Below are positions 43,709-53,040 of a DNA stretch of 64,000 bases, one piece after another. Source of the DNA: JAKFVC01 sp040386595 (GTDB lineage Bacteria; Planctomycetota; Planctomycetia; Planctomycetales; Planctomycetaceae); contig JAZKFE010000055.1 of assembly GCA_040386595.1 (NCBI GenBank), positions 1-64,000 of the forward strand. The letters are read 5' to 3'. The notes beneath the pieces were generated by a model. That model was not told the DNA's origin, searched no databases, and saw only the letters and a program-made list of their open reading frames with translations. Numbering within the stretch: the first letter of the stretch is position 1; each line of letters starts with the position of its first letter. Made by a program: the position numbers and the translations under genes.

Positions 43709-44833
43709 TTATTTCAATGCGACGCTCAACTCGCGCAACAGCTTTTCAATATCCTGGGCCGTATTGTAACCGTGAATGGCGACCCGGATTCGTCCGGCAT
43801 GGGACATGACGTGGATGTTCTGGGCCCGCAGGTGTTGCTGAATTTGATCGGCCCGCGGATGGCGAAACGCCAGGATTCCCGCGATGGAAGTCGTATCGAC
43901 AGGTGTTAGCAGCTCGACCGGCAACTTGGCGAGTTCTTGCAGGCACATCTCGGTCAACGGTTGAGCTGCCGCATAAATCGCCGGCAAGCCCACACTGCGG
44001 ATGTACTCCAACCCCGCACGAATGGCATAGACGGCTGGGTAGTTCGGCATCCCCACGGTGAACCCTGCCGCGCCGGGCAAGCTGACCGCTTGCTCGAAGC
44101 GTTGCGGTCCAAACGCGTCTTGCAAATTGAACCAGCCACCAGCCGGGACAATCCACTCGGCCGCCCGTTTCGACGGGATGCCGACCAATCCGCCGCCATG
44201 GCTGGCCAGGATCCATTTATGAGTGCTGCTGACAATCAAATCGACGTCGTCCAGCTCAAGCGGCACGCGTCCCAGAGCCTGGGTGACGTCCACCGAAATC
44301 AGGGCGGCGGAGTGTTTGCGAACGGCTGCAATGATCTCCGGCAGCGGGGCCTTGAACCCATTGAAGAAGCTCACCAAGGACGTTGTGACCAGACGTGTCT
44401 TGGGGCTCAGCAACGGGATCAGATCTTCGACGCGCAAGGCCCCCGCGCGACTTCGCCAGACCTTCACCGTGGCGGGGCAGCTGGGTTGCAGCCAGGGGGT
44501 GACACCGGCGGGGAAATCGAGGTCATTGATGACAATTTCGTCCCCGGCCTTCAGCTGCAACGCGGCTGCCGCCAGGTTGTAGGCTTCCGACGAGCACGAG
44601 CAAATGGTGACTTCGCCGGCCGTCAGTCCGTAGAACTCGGCGACCAGTTCCTTGGCCGCGTTCCACTGTGCCGCGTGTCGTTCGCGGCCGTCCATGCCCA
44701 GTTGTTTATCAGCAAAATACTGCTGGAGTGCTTGTCCGACGGCCAGCGGAGGCATCCCCTCGGCGGCCGAATTGAGATAGGTCATTCCAGACAGCGAAGG
44801 AAAGTCTTGACGTCGTACAGCTTCAGTCAGCAT
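43709..44833 (-). CDS. Class V aminotransferase (SufS/isopenicillin-epimerase-like)
   Basis: A 374-residue PLP enzyme of class V, distinct from the one at 14310. It opens MLTEAVRRQDFPSLSGMTYL. The PLP pocket shows CSCSSEAYNLAAAALQLKAG and the aspartate of ALISVDVTQALGRVPLEL. The Schiff-base lysine is in LIVSSTHKWILASHGGG. A late cysteine-persulfide motif is not seen, so cysteine desulfuration is less likely than another PLP reaction such as racemisation or lysis. The frame extends to 44899 but ATG 44833 is chosen, with GAGAAG upstream. Convergent with the HD-GYP gene; function not inferable from context. Confidence 0.85.
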   Translation of the reverse strand: MLTEAVRRQDFPSLSGMTYLNSAAEGMPPLAVGQALQQYFADKQLGMDGRERHAAQWNAAKELVAEFYGLTAGEVTICSCSSEAYNLAAAALQLKAGDEIVINDLDFPAGVTPWLQPSCPATVKVWRSRAGALRVEDLIPLLSPKTRLVTTSLVSFFNGFKAPLPEIIAAVRKHSAALISVDVTQALGRVPLELDDVDLIVSSTHKWILASHGGGLVGIPSKRAAEWIVPAGGWFNLQDAFGPQRFEQAVSLPGAAGFTVGMPNYPAVYAIRAGLEYIRSVGLPAIYAAAQPLTEMCLQELAKLPVELLTPVDTTSIAGILAFRHPRADQIQQHLRAQNIHVMSHAGRIRVAIHGYNTAQDIEKLLRELSVALK

Positions 44834-45027
44834 GGTGCTTCTCTTTGGGGGATCTTCGGCGGGGCGATTGTTCAAAAATCGGATTGAAAGCGAGGCCACC
44901 CGGATCGTAGCCCATCACCTCGGAAGCGACAATGAAACAAATGAAGATATCCCGATGGAAGCGGGGTTCACCGCACGACGCCGTGGATGTCCCCGGTTCC
45001 AAACCTCAATGCTGTTCCAGAATCCGT

Positions 45028-46905
45028 CTACGATTCCAGCTCTTCCCAGCGGGCGTACGCGGTCTGCAAACGCTGGTGAATCGACTCCAGGTCACTGGTC
45101 AGTCGAGCAATCTCTGGGCCCGGTTGTTGATAAAACGCCGGGTCGCCCATCTTCTGATGCAATCCGGCTTGTTCGGTTTCCAGCTGTTCAATCAGCTGGG
45201 GCAGCGTCTCGAGTTCGCGTTGATCTTTAAAGCTCAGTTTTTTTGCGCGTTCGGTTTTGGGACGAACTGGCTCCGCTTTCGCCGCTGCGGCTTGAGCCTG
45301 TGTGGTGGCCGTTTGCCGCTGGCGAACCCAGTCGTCATAGCCGCCCGCATAGTCCTTGACCTGTCCGTCACCCTCAAACACCAGGGTGCTGGTCACGACA
45401 TTGTTCAAGAAGGCACGATCATGGCTGACGATCAGGAGGGTTCCCGGGTACTCCATCAGCAGTTCTTCGAGCAGCTCCAACGTTTCGGCGTCGAGGTCGT
45501 TGGTGGGTTCGTCGAGCACCAGAATATTGGACGGTTTGGTAAACAGTTTGGCGAGCAACAAACGATTTCGTTCCCCTCCCGACAGATACCGGACCAAGCT
45601 GCGAGCACGCTCGCCGGAGAACAGAAATTCCTGCAAATAACCCAGAATATGCCGCGAGCGACCGTTGATCATGACGGTGTCGCCACCATCCGCCACGTTT
45701 TCAATGGCCGTCTTGTCCTCTTCCAGAACCGCTCGCAATTGGTCGAAATAGGCGACTTGCAGATTAGTGCCAATACGTATCGTTCCGGAGTCCGGGGTCA
45801 GTTCACCCAGCAGGATCCGCAACAAGGTGGTTTTGCCCGTGCCGTTCGGGCCGAGGATGCCCACTTTGTCACCCCGAAAGATGGTCGTGCTGACATCGCG
45901 CAGGATCGGCCGCAAACCGAAGTCGTGATTGATCCCGCGGGCATCAATTACCAGATTTCCCGAGCGTTCGGCCGCTTGCAGACTCAAGTTGACGTTGCCC
46001 GTTTGAGTCCGTCGCGCCGAGCGTTCTTCACGCAGTTTTTCCAGCGCCCGCACGCGTCCCTGGTTCCGCACGTTACGGGCCTTGATTCCCTTGCGAATCC
46101 AAACTTCTTCTTCGGCCAGCTTCTTGTCGAACAACGCTTCCTGCTGAGCTTCCGCTTCCAGAGCGGCCGTCTTGCGGGCGAGGAACGTGGCGTAGTCGCA
46201 CGTCCAATCGAACAGCCGGGCGCGTTCGACTTCGACAATGCGCGTGGCCAGGCGTTGCAGGAACATGCGATCGTGCGTGATGAAAACCAGGGTGATCGAT
46301 TCCCGGAGCAGAAAATCTTCCAGCCAGCCGATCGATTCGACATCCAGATGGTTCGTGGGTTCGTCGAGCAACAGGACTTCAGGTTGCGAGGCCAAGGCCC
46401 GCGCCAGCAGGACGCGACGCTTCATCCCCGAAGACAGGCTTTCGAAGCGGGCTTCGGGATTGAGTCCCATCCGCTCGATCACGGTTTCGATCTGTTGCTG
46501 GATTTTCCAGCCAGATTCCGAATCCACCAAGTGCTGCAACCGATCGAGCTCAGCATGTTGTTCGGGAGTTTCGCCGTGCTGCAATTGTTGGGTCAGGGCG
46601 TGGATGCGAGCGACCAGCCGTCCCTGCTCACCCAGTCCGTCGGCGACCTCGTCGAAGACTGTGTGTTCTTCACCCGCAGGGACTTCCTGTGCCAGTCGAG
46701 CGATCCGCAGATTCGGACCTTGTTCTACTTCACCGGCGTCGGGTTTGAGCTCTCCGTGAATCAACTTCATCAACGTCGACTTGCCCGCACCGTTGCGACC
46801 CATCAAGCCGATTCGCTCGCCGGGGGTAATTTGCAGGCTGATATCCTCCAGGATATTCGCGCCGCCGTAACTGAAACTGATATTCCGCAACTGCAGCCAT
46901 GCCAT
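45028..46905 (-). CDS. uup: ABC-F ATPase, Uup type
   Basis: A 625-residue soluble ABC-F protein: two ATPase domains and no TM segments. Walker A motifs are GLMGRNGAGKST and GILGPNGTGKTT, signatures LSSGMKRRVLLARAL and YLSGGERNRLLLAKLF, Walker B VLLLDEPTNHLD and ILVLDEPTNDLD. A C-terminal coiled coil (about 535-625, ELETLPQLIEQLETEQAGLH) is the Uup hallmark. ABC-F proteins act on ribosomes, and Uup has been linked to branched nucleic acid binding. ATG 46905 with GAGGTT upstream gives MAWLQLRNISFSYGG; the frame extends to 46983. The 749-codon plus-strand frame across it is a shadow. Confidence 0.94.
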   Translation of the reverse strand: MAWLQLRNISFSYGGANILEDISLQITPGERIGLMGRNGAGKSTLMKLIHGELKPDAGEVEQGPNLRIARLAQEVPAGEEHTVFDEVADGLGEQGRLVARIHALTQQLQHGETPEQHAELDRLQHLVDSESGWKIQQQIETVIERMGLNPEARFESLSSGMKRRVLLARALASQPEVLLLDEPTNHLDVESIGWLEDFLLRESITLVFITHDRMFLQRLATRIVEVERARLFDWTCDYATFLARKTAALEAEAQQEALFDKKLAEEEVWIRKGIKARNVRNQGRVRALEKLREERSARRTQTGNVNLSLQAAERSGNLVIDARGINHDFGLRPILRDVSTTIFRGDKVGILGPNGTGKTTLLRILLGELTPDSGTIRIGTNLQVAYFDQLRAVLEEDKTAIENVADGGDTVMINGRSRHILGYLQEFLFSGERARSLVRYLSGGERNRLLLAKLFTKPSNILVLDEPTNDLDAETLELLEELLMEYPGTLLIVSHDRAFLNNVVTSTLVFEGDGQVKDYAGGYDDWVRQRQTATTQAQAAAAKAEPVRPKTERAKKLSFKDQRELETLPQLIEQLETEQAGLHQKMGDPAFYQQPGPEIARLTSDLESIHQRLQTAYARWEELES

Positions 46906-47245
46906 ACCAACAACCTCAATACCGTTTCGTTCGCCGTAAACATCGCTGATTGCCGCCGTCAGGATGAGGCTCCTCGGACACAATCACGATCTCGCACCAG
47001 ACCCCGTTTCCCGGATCTGCATTGCTCAATCTGGCATCATAGAAGGTTCAGGGTAACCGGTGATAGCCTCGGCGGCAGGCCAATGACAGATTGGCTGCAG
47101 CGGTCTATAATTGTCGGCTTGCCAATAGCGCCTCTGGCTGTGAAAACAGCCCGAGCGATGTCACGGGGAGGCGGGGGTTGATGCGACGGCGCCGCGGTCT
47201 GCATCGATTTGCTCGTCTGCTATTCAATCAAGGACTCCATCTGCT
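46906..47245. other. Divergent promoter region: uup and DUF3050 gene
   Basis: About 340 bp between divergent genes. AAGGA at about 47230 is the ribosome-binding site of the DUF3050 gene. No hairpin, repeat or further gene seen. Confidence 0.45.
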
Positions 47246-48019
47246 GTGAACTTGGATCAGCTTCGTACTACCATTCAACCGTTTCGCCAGGCTTTGTTGG
47301 ATCACCCCCTCTACGGCGATTTGAAAGCCCCCGCCGCCTTGCGGACGTTCATGCAGTACCACGTGTTTGCGGTGTGGGACTTTATGTCGTTGTTGAAAGG
47401 CTTGCAGCAGCGGTTGTGTTGCGTGTCGGTCCCTTGGGTTCCCCCCAGCCAGCCCTCGGGCGGCCGGTTGATCAACGAAATCGTCCTGGGCGAGGAAACG
47501 GACTCGGATGGTGCCGGAGGGTATTGCAGTCACTTCGAATTGTACCGCCGGTCGATGATTCGTTTCGGAGCCTCGACCGCTCAGATTGACCGTTTCGTGC
47601 AGCAATTGCAGGGCGGTGCCAGTGTTTCGGAAGCCTTGCAATCGACCGCCGCCGCTCTCGCGATCCAGCAGTTCGTCAAGCATACGTTCCAGACACTCGA
47701 CGGCGGAGACGTGTGCCAGATTGCGTCGGCATTCACGTTTGGGCGGGAAGATCTGCTGCCCGGCGTCTTTCAATGCATCGTGGATGAACTCAATGAGCAT
47801 GTGGACGGCGGCCTGAGCGATTTTCAGTTTTATCTCAAGCGGCATGTCGAATTGGACGGTGAGGAACACGGTCCGTTGGCGGCTCAGTTGATGACCAATT
47901 TATGTGGAGACTCGGCCACCAACTGGCAGAACGCGATCGACGCGGCCGTGGCGTCACTCACCGCGAGACTCGCCTTCTGGGACGGAATTCACGCCGCGAT
48001 TCAGCAGGGGGATGTTTGA
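47246..48019 (+). CDS. DUF3050 protein, haem-oxygenase-like fold
   Basis: A 257-residue DUF3050 protein, all-helical. The N-terminal family signature is HPLYGDLKAPAALRTFMQYH followed by VFAVWDFMSLLKGLQQ. Potential metal ligands recur along the helices: NEIVLGEETDSD, YCSHFELYRRSM, QQFVKHTFQTL, REDLLPGVFQ and LKRHVELDGEEHGPLA. That Glu/His pattern is reminiscent of haem-oxygenase-like di-iron oxidases, but I cannot confirm the ligand set. Start GTG 47246 with AAGGA 11 bp upstream. A family-A palindrome begins 19 bp after the stop. Confidence 0.87.
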   Translation: MNLDQLRTTIQPFRQALLDHPLYGDLKAPAALRTFMQYHVFAVWDFMSLLKGLQQRLCCVSVPWVPPSQPSGGRLINEIVLGEETDSDGAGGYCSHFELYRRSMIRFGASTAQIDRFVQQLQGGASVSEALQSTAAALAIQQFVKHTFQTLDGGDVCQIASAFTFGREDLLPGVFQCIVDELNEHVDGGLSDFQFYLKRHVELDGEEHGPLAAQLMTNLCGDSATNWQNAIDAAVASLTARLAFWDGIHAAIQQGDV

Positions 48020-48038
48020 TTGACGTCATCGCGCTGTC

Positions 48039-48108
48039 GGGAGGGTGAGGCTNNNNNNNNNNATGGTTCCCGGTAGACTTCGCGGTTCGGCAGGAGCCTC
48101 ACCCTCCC
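48039..48108. repeat. Family-A palindrome (copy 4, interrupted by N)
   Basis: Starts GGGAGGGTGAGGCT, then ten N at 48053-48062, then ATGGTTCCCGGTAGACTTCG and the intact right arm. Compared with copy 3, roughly 20 bp (the rest of the left arm and part of the centre) are replaced by the ten N. It lies 19 bp after the DUF3050 stop. Confidence 0.85.
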
Positions 48109-48236
48109 ATGGGCCTTGATGACGGTTTTAGCTCGGCCGATTTGCGTTCCCTCCCTCATATTCTCGCGTGCAGTCTCCGAGTAAGATGCGTCGAACCTGA
48201 GTTTTCGAGGTCTCGTCGGAGAAGGGCAGCGCTGCA

Positions 48237-50429
48237 ATGTCAGAACCAGACCTTGATGCATCCACGGTGGCCCCACGACACGGCGGCCTGCGAATCACGG
48301 ACGATACGCCCGGGACCGTCTTGCGACTGACTTGGATCGGACCGGCTCCCTGGCGCTGGATCCGGCTGGCGGTGCCGTTCCTGTTGCTGGCGTTTATCCT
48401 CTGGACGTCGGGGGACGATGGTGTCTGGCACGCTGCGTGGAAGCAAATCAATGCCCCCGGGCCACGCGATCTCGGCCAGGATTTGTTGTTAGGAGGCATG
48501 GGCTGTCTGGCGGCCTACCTGTTGTGGCTGTGTGGTCGTTTGCTGGGACAGGGCCTGGGGTTCTGGGATGAAATTGCGTTCGATGCAAACGAACAATTTT
48601 TTACGGCCCACCGTCGCGGCTACCTGATCTGGGGCCGGCGGAAGCTCGACATCCCGTTCGGTCAGATCAATCTGGTTTCCTTAGAAGCTGGCCAGGAAGG
48701 CCGCGGACCATTATTGCATTCCCTGTCGCTGCGTTACCGTTTTCGGCAGGAAAAACACCGCTATTTTGATGCGAAATTTACCGTTCGGGGACAAGACACC
48801 CGCAGCGACGCTTGCGAGCTACTCCTGGCCATCGGCCGGATTCTGTTGGCTCGCGGATATCTTGTGCAGGAAGATTCGCCGCGGCGGGCCATCTGGCAAC
48901 TTGCGCTGCGGATAACGGCCAACCCCACCGAATCAACTGCAGTTGATGATCCCGAGGAGATTGGCCCCGACGAGGACTTGGAAGCCGACGTTGAAGATTC
49001 TGCCGAGGATCTCGAATTGCCCGATGAGGATGTCGTCCTGCCAATCTCGGAGCAGCCTGATCTGGACCGTCGGACGGAAAGTCAGGGAGTGCGGCAGCTG
49101 CCGCCGGTGAATCAGCAACTGGCCGCACGAGTCGACATTGCCGCGGTGAATGAAAAGGTATTGTTCACTAAAATTGAGGATTGGATCCCCGGCGAACGTG
49201 TCCGGTTTGTTCGCGGGCAGGCTCCGGTGGGCGTGTTTATTACCGCGGCGGTCTTTGGGACGCTGGTTGCAGGGGGCATTGGTGGCTGGCCGGTCTATGG
49301 GGTTCTCGACTCGATGATTGGGCCACATATTCTCTGGTGGCCTGGCGTGCTGGTCATTTCCGGCCTCATTGGGGCTTGTGGCCTGGGATTCATCGCCTGG
49401 AATCAACTGCAAGAGAAGTCCGTAGAGTTCGATTGGCGAAACCGGCAGATCCTGTTTCAGTTGGGGAGTGAACTTCAAGAACTCTCGTTTGATGCGATTC
49501 GCGGGGTCATGCTTTCCGGCACCACACGCACGGAATACACCGGCGAGGATAACTCTCGTAAGATCTCTAAGATCGAGTACGGCTGCCGACTCGATCTAAT
49601 ATTAGCTGAACGCGACTTGCCCCTGATTGCGACCGAAGGCTGGGAAGCGGATGAGTCCACCGCAAGAAATATTTTGCAGCCACTCGGGAATTCGCTCGCC
49701 CAGTCTTTGGGGCTCAAATGCGAGTGGGAGCGGACCCGAACTCCCGACGCGGCCAGCTTGTGGCGAGCGTTGTCATTGTCGTCGCTGCAGCAAGTCGTTC
49801 TGGTCGGGTTGGTTGTCATCGGTATCGCTGGAATTGGTCGCGGTGTATGGCAGCAGCGGACTCAGCAGGCGGCCGGGCAAACGGTGCGACAAGCGGGGGG
49901 AGAAGTTACCTGGATGGACGGGTTTAGTCTTCGCGACAAGACCGTCTACCGGGACTATTGGAACATTGAATTCAAGGCCGACCCGGCAATTGACGAGCAT
50001 CTCACGCACGTCCACGGTGAGTTGCTGAAGCTGCCCGAGTATGGCCTGCGTGTCATCGATAGTCCTCTGACCGATCAGGGGTTGCAGCAACTCGAGCACC
50101 AGACGGGCTTGCGAGTTCTGGATATTTCCCATGCCCAAATCACAGATGCTGGACTGCCCGCCATTGGGACTTGCTCAGAACTGGTCTATCTGAATTTGTT
50201 CGGCACAACAGTGACCGATGCGGGCCTTAAGGACTTGGCTCCGCTGCAAAAACTGCGATTCCTGTATCTCGGCGGGACGCGGATCAGCGATGCAGGGCTA
50301 GAGACGCTGCGTCAGTGCAAGGGGCTGGAATACATCCACCTGACCACCTCGGCCGTGACACCCGCAGGAGCGGCGAAGCTCCGCAATCAGTTGCCTTGGG
50401 TGCAGGTTGATTTTGAAGTGTTTCATTAG
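48237..50429 (+). CDS. Large membrane protein with C-terminal LRRs
   Basis: A 730-residue protein I cannot assign. N-terminal hydrophobic pair (about 40-105: LAVPFLLLAFILW and LLLGGMGCLAAYLLWLCG). A soluble PH-like or beta domain follows (FFTAHRRGYLIWGRRKLDIP), then a long acidic linker (DPEEIGPDEDLEADVEDSAE). A second TM pair is at about 335-390 and another TM near 520. The last 120 residues are four LRRs of the ITDAGL type (LRVLDISHAQITDAGLPAIG, LVYLNLFGTTVTDAGL, LRFLYLGGTRISDAGL). TDAGL LRRs are frequent in planctomycetes. Start ATG 48237; monocistronic by context, with a hairpin after the stop. Confidence 0.78.
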   Translation: MSEPDLDASTVAPRHGGLRITDDTPGTVLRLTWIGPAPWRWIRLAVPFLLLAFILWTSGDDGVWHAAWKQINAPGPRDLGQDLLLGGMGCLAAYLLWLCGRLLGQGLGFWDEIAFDANEQFFTAHRRGYLIWGRRKLDIPFGQINLVSLEAGQEGRGPLLHSLSLRYRFRQEKHRYFDAKFTVRGQDTRSDACELLLAIGRILLARGYLVQEDSPRRAIWQLALRITANPTESTAVDDPEEIGPDEDLEADVEDSAEDLELPDEDVVLPISEQPDLDRRTESQGVRQLPPVNQQLAARVDIAAVNEKVLFTKIEDWIPGERVRFVRGQAPVGVFITAAVFGTLVAGGIGGWPVYGVLDSMIGPHILWWPGVLVISGLIGACGLGFIAWNQLQEKSVEFDWRNRQILFQLGSELQELSFDAIRGVMLSGTTRTEYTGEDNSRKISKIEYGCRLDLILAERDLPLIATEGWEADESTARNILQPLGNSLAQSLGLKCEWERTRTPDAASLWRALSLSSLQQVVLVGLVVIGIAGIGRGVWQQRTQQAAGQTVRQAGGEVTWMDGFSLRDKTVYRDYWNIEFKADPAIDEHLTHVHGELLKLPEYGLRVIDSPLTDQGLQQLEHQTGLRVLDISHAQITDAGLPAIGTCSELVYLNLFGTTVTDAGLKDLAPLQKLRFLYLGGTRISDAGLETLRQCKGLEYIHLTTSAVTPAGAAKLRNQLPWVQVDFEVFH

Positions 50430-50492
50430 CCGCGAGTGAACTTCTGTCTTCGAAGTCAAACCGAAACGACTACCGGCATTAAGCCAAAAACG

Positions 50493-50525
50493 TCCATAGC
50501 CTGACTTGGAAAGTCAGGCTATGGA
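50493..50525. terminator. Bidirectional terminator
   Basis: TCCATAGCCTGACTT pairs perfectly with AAGTCAGGCTATGGA around a 3-base loop. A TTT follows on the plus strand and CGTTTTT on the minus strand. It lies between two convergent genes, 63 bp after one stop and 26 bp after the other. Confidence 0.8.
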
Positions 50526-50551
50526 TTTGTCATTGCGAGTATCTGTGATGC

Positions 50552-51253
50552 TTACCCAACGCCGTTGGCAGTGGTGCCGACGGCTTGCTCTGCAACGCGG
50601 TGTTTCGCGTGGCTGGGACGCGATGTGGGGCGAGGAGCAGCCGCCGACTGGCGTGCTGGCACGGGCGTCATGTGCGCTGTGGCGACGCGTCGGCCGGCGG
50701 AGAACATCTCACGGTTCACATCGAGTGAACGCTTCGAGAGCAGGTTTTCCAACGCTTCTTGCCAGGCACCGGCGTCGATGCTTAGTCGCGCTGAAAGCAC
50801 TCCCAGCATGAAGAAATTCAGGCTGCGAGGGCATTCCGCTTGGTGTGTCAGAGCGGTTCCTTCGAACCATTCGATACGTTTGTCGTTGACGCAGGATGGG
50901 GTGTTGGCTTCAGCGGGAGTTAGGGCTCCCGGCTTGCTCCACAATCGATTCATCAGGGCGACACCGTCGGCCTGCAGGAACGGCAGGTGCTTCAGACCTT
51001 CGTAGCCTTCAAAGCTCAGGATCGTGCTGACGCCGCCATGACCGCGCAGGGGGGAGTACAAGTCGCGACCGATCCGCACCTGGCACGAGACGCTACCGAA
51101 GCGTCGGCTCAGGCCGTGAATTTCGCTCTTCTTGACGTTCAAACCCGCCAAGAGTGCGGCTTCGGCCAGAGTATCTCCGGCCAGCACAACACCTTGGCCC
51201 CCCATTCCGGCGATCAATACGGTAAGGGGGTAATTGGTAGCGGCATCTTCCAT
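50552..51253 (-). CDS. iorB: Indolepyruvate/2-oxoacid ferredoxin oxidoreductase, beta subunit
   Basis: Gamma-type catalytic subunit of 2-oxoacid:ferredoxin oxidoreductases (here paired with IorA), which decarboxylate aryl pyruvates to aryl-acyl-CoA and reduced ferredoxin. 233 residues; the motif TVLIAGMGGQGVVLAGDTLA and the block HGLSRRFGSVSCQVRIG are visible. The C-terminal 40 residues (PVPARQSAAAPRPTSRPSHA onward) are disordered-looking and extend beyond the usual length. ATG 51253 with GGAG upstream is preferred; it overlaps the iorA end by 40 bp. Last gene of the three-gene operon. Confidence 0.9.
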   Translation of the reverse strand: MEDAATNYPLTVLIAGMGGQGVVLAGDTLAEAALLAGLNVKKSEIHGLSRRFGSVSCQVRIGRDLYSPLRGHGGVSTILSFEGYEGLKHLPFLQADGVALMNRLWSKPGALTPAEANTPSCVNDKRIEWFEGTALTHQAECPRSLNFFMLGVLSARLSIDAGAWQEALENLLSKRSLDVNREMFSAGRRVATAHMTPVPARQSAAAPRPTSRPSHAKHRVAEQAVGTTANGVG

Positions 51254-53040
51254 TGACGAATCTCCACGAGTTCGGGTGCGACCGCTTGTGGGGCTAGTGC
51301 CTCCTCGGGGCACATTTGCACACAAAGCGTACAGCCAACACACAGGTCCAAATTGATTTTGGGAGCGATCTTGCCGCCCAAATCCTGTCGTTCAATGGCA
51401 ACGCAACCCACCTTGAAGCAATCACCGCAACCGGTACATGCTTCTGCTTTCAAATGGGCTTGTTGCACGAGAGTCTTCGGCTTCAACAGCAGGCAGGGGG
51501 CCCGGCTGATGACGACGGATGGTCCCGGGTGAGCGAGGGCTTCACGCAGGATCGACTCGGTCTGCTCCAGGTCGTATGGATTGGCGATGCGGATCCATTC
51601 GACCCCGATCGCTTCCACCAGCTTTTCGATATTCACGCCAGGGCCAGCCAGTCCCTTGGCAGTCGTGCCATTGCCCGGGTGCCCTTGCAGGCCCGTCATG
51701 GCGGTCGTCGAGTTATCCATAATCAGGACGGTGCAGTGTCCCTGGTTGTACACTAAGTCCATCAGTGACGTGATGCCCGAATGGAGCAGCGTCCCGTCTC
51801 CGATAATTGCCAGGATCTTACCGTGCGATTCCTCGCCCAGTGCTTTCTCCATGCCTAACGCGGTGCCAATGCTGGCACCCATGCAGACGACGCTGTCGAT
51901 GGCATTCCACGGCTCCAGAGCCCCCAGCGTATAACAGCCGATGTCTCCGGTGACGCGGACACCCAAACGGGCAATCGCCGTGTAGACTCCCAGGTATTGG
52001 CAGCCGGCACAGATTCGCGGGGCTCGCGCGGCGATCGTTGTATCGCCCTTTTCCTGCGGCTGCGGCGACAGACGCTCGACGCTGTGCAGGATACGTTCGG
52101 GAGTGAGTTCGCCGACGCGGGGAATCCACTCCTTGCCATGTACCTTAATGCCCAGTGCCTTGATCTGATCTTCGAGGAACGGGTCGAGTTCTTCGATGAC
52201 GAGAATGCGTTCGACTTCTGAGGCGAACTGTCGAATGAGTTCCGTCGGCAGTGGGAATGTCTGAGCCAGCTTCAGCACGGAGGCATTCGGGAAGGCTTCT
52301 CGCGAATAGCAGTAAGGTACGCCCGACGTGATGATACCTAGGGATCGGTCGCGTAGTTCAATGCGATTGAACGGTGAGTCTTCGTTGAACTCGGCCAGCG
52401 CTTCCAGGCGGTTTTCGATGACCGCGTGGCGTTGAATTGCTTGTCGCGGCAACAGCACGAATTTGTCGAAATCGCGAACAAAACCGGTGGCGCGAGCACG
52501 TTCGGTCGGAGCCGGGCCGATCTCGACCACGGTTTTAGAGTGACATAGCCGCGTCGTCATGCGGAGTAACACTGGTGTGTCAAACCGTTCACTCATTTCG
52601 AATGCGTGCTTAATCAGTTCGTACGCTTCCTGGCTGTCGGAAGGTTCGAGCATCGGCAGCTTGGCGGCCCGCGCATAGTGCCGGCTGTCTTGTTCGTTTT
52701 GCGAGCTGTTGGCGGAAGGATCATCGCCGACCACGACCACCAGTCCGCCGTTGATGCCCGTGTAGACCGACGAAAACAGCGGGTCCGCCGCCACGTTCAG
52801 GCCCACGTGCTTCATCGACACCATCGAGCGGGCGCCGGCGAATGCGGCTCCCAGCGCGACTTCATAGGCCACCTTTTCGTTGGTGGACCACATGGCCTGC
52901 ACGGAGCTGTAGGTGGAAAGCGTCTCCAGGATCTCGGTGCAGGGCGTGCCGGGATAGCTGGTAGCAATCATGACGCCAGCTTCCATGGCGCCACGAGCAA
53001 CCGCTTGATTTCCAGAAAGTAGTAGTCGCGAACGCGACAT
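51214..53040 (-). CDS. iorA: Indolepyruvate ferredoxin oxidoreductase, alpha subunit
   Basis: A 608-residue fusion of TPP-dependent oxidoreductase domains. The N-terminal pyrimidine-type part opens LLLSGNQAVARGAMEAGVMI. The TPP-binding part has GDIGCYTLGALEPWNAIDSV, LAIIGDGTLLHSG and LIMDNSTTAMTGLQGHPG. The C-terminal ferredoxin-like domain has two 4Fe-4S motifs (CTGCGDCFKVGC and CVGCTLCVQMCP). With IorB it would act in aromatic amino acid fermentation or, in reverse, reductive synthesis. The start ATG 53040 overlaps the upstream stop by one base (TAATG), so translation is coupled to the acyltransferase-like gene. Confidence 0.95.
   Translation of the reverse strand: MSRSRLLLSGNQAVARGAMEAGVMIATSYPGTPCTEILETLSTYSSVQAMWSTNEKVAYEVALGAAFAGARSMVSMKHVGLNVAADPLFSSVYTGINGGLVVVVGDDPSANSSQNEQDSRHYARAAKLPMLEPSDSQEAYELIKHAFEMSERFDTPVLLRMTTRLCHSKTVVEIGPAPTERARATGFVRDFDKFVLLPRQAIQRHAVIENRLEALAEFNEDSPFNRIELRDRSLGIITSGVPYCYSREAFPNASVLKLAQTFPLPTELIRQFASEVERILVIEELDPFLEDQIKALGIKVHGKEWIPRVGELTPERILHSVERLSPQPQEKGDTTIAARAPRICAGCQYLGVYTAIARLGVRVTGDIGCYTLGALEPWNAIDSVVCMGASIGTALGMEKALGEESHGKILAIIGDGTLLHSGITSLMDLVYNQGHCTVLIMDNSTTAMTGLQGHPGNGTTAKGLAGPGVNIEKLVEAIGVEWIRIANPYDLEQTESILREALAHPGPSVVISRAPCLLLKPKTLVQQAHLKAEACTGCGDCFKVGCVAIERQDLGGKIAPKINLDLCVGCTLCVQMCPEEALAPQAVAPELVEIRQWKMPLPITPLPY

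Noticed and set aside
44932..47181. 749-codon plus-strand frame across uup
   Set aside because: Antisense to a fully motif-supported ABC-F gene; the translation is low-complexity (Gln/Phe/Arg-rich) and lacks any domain.
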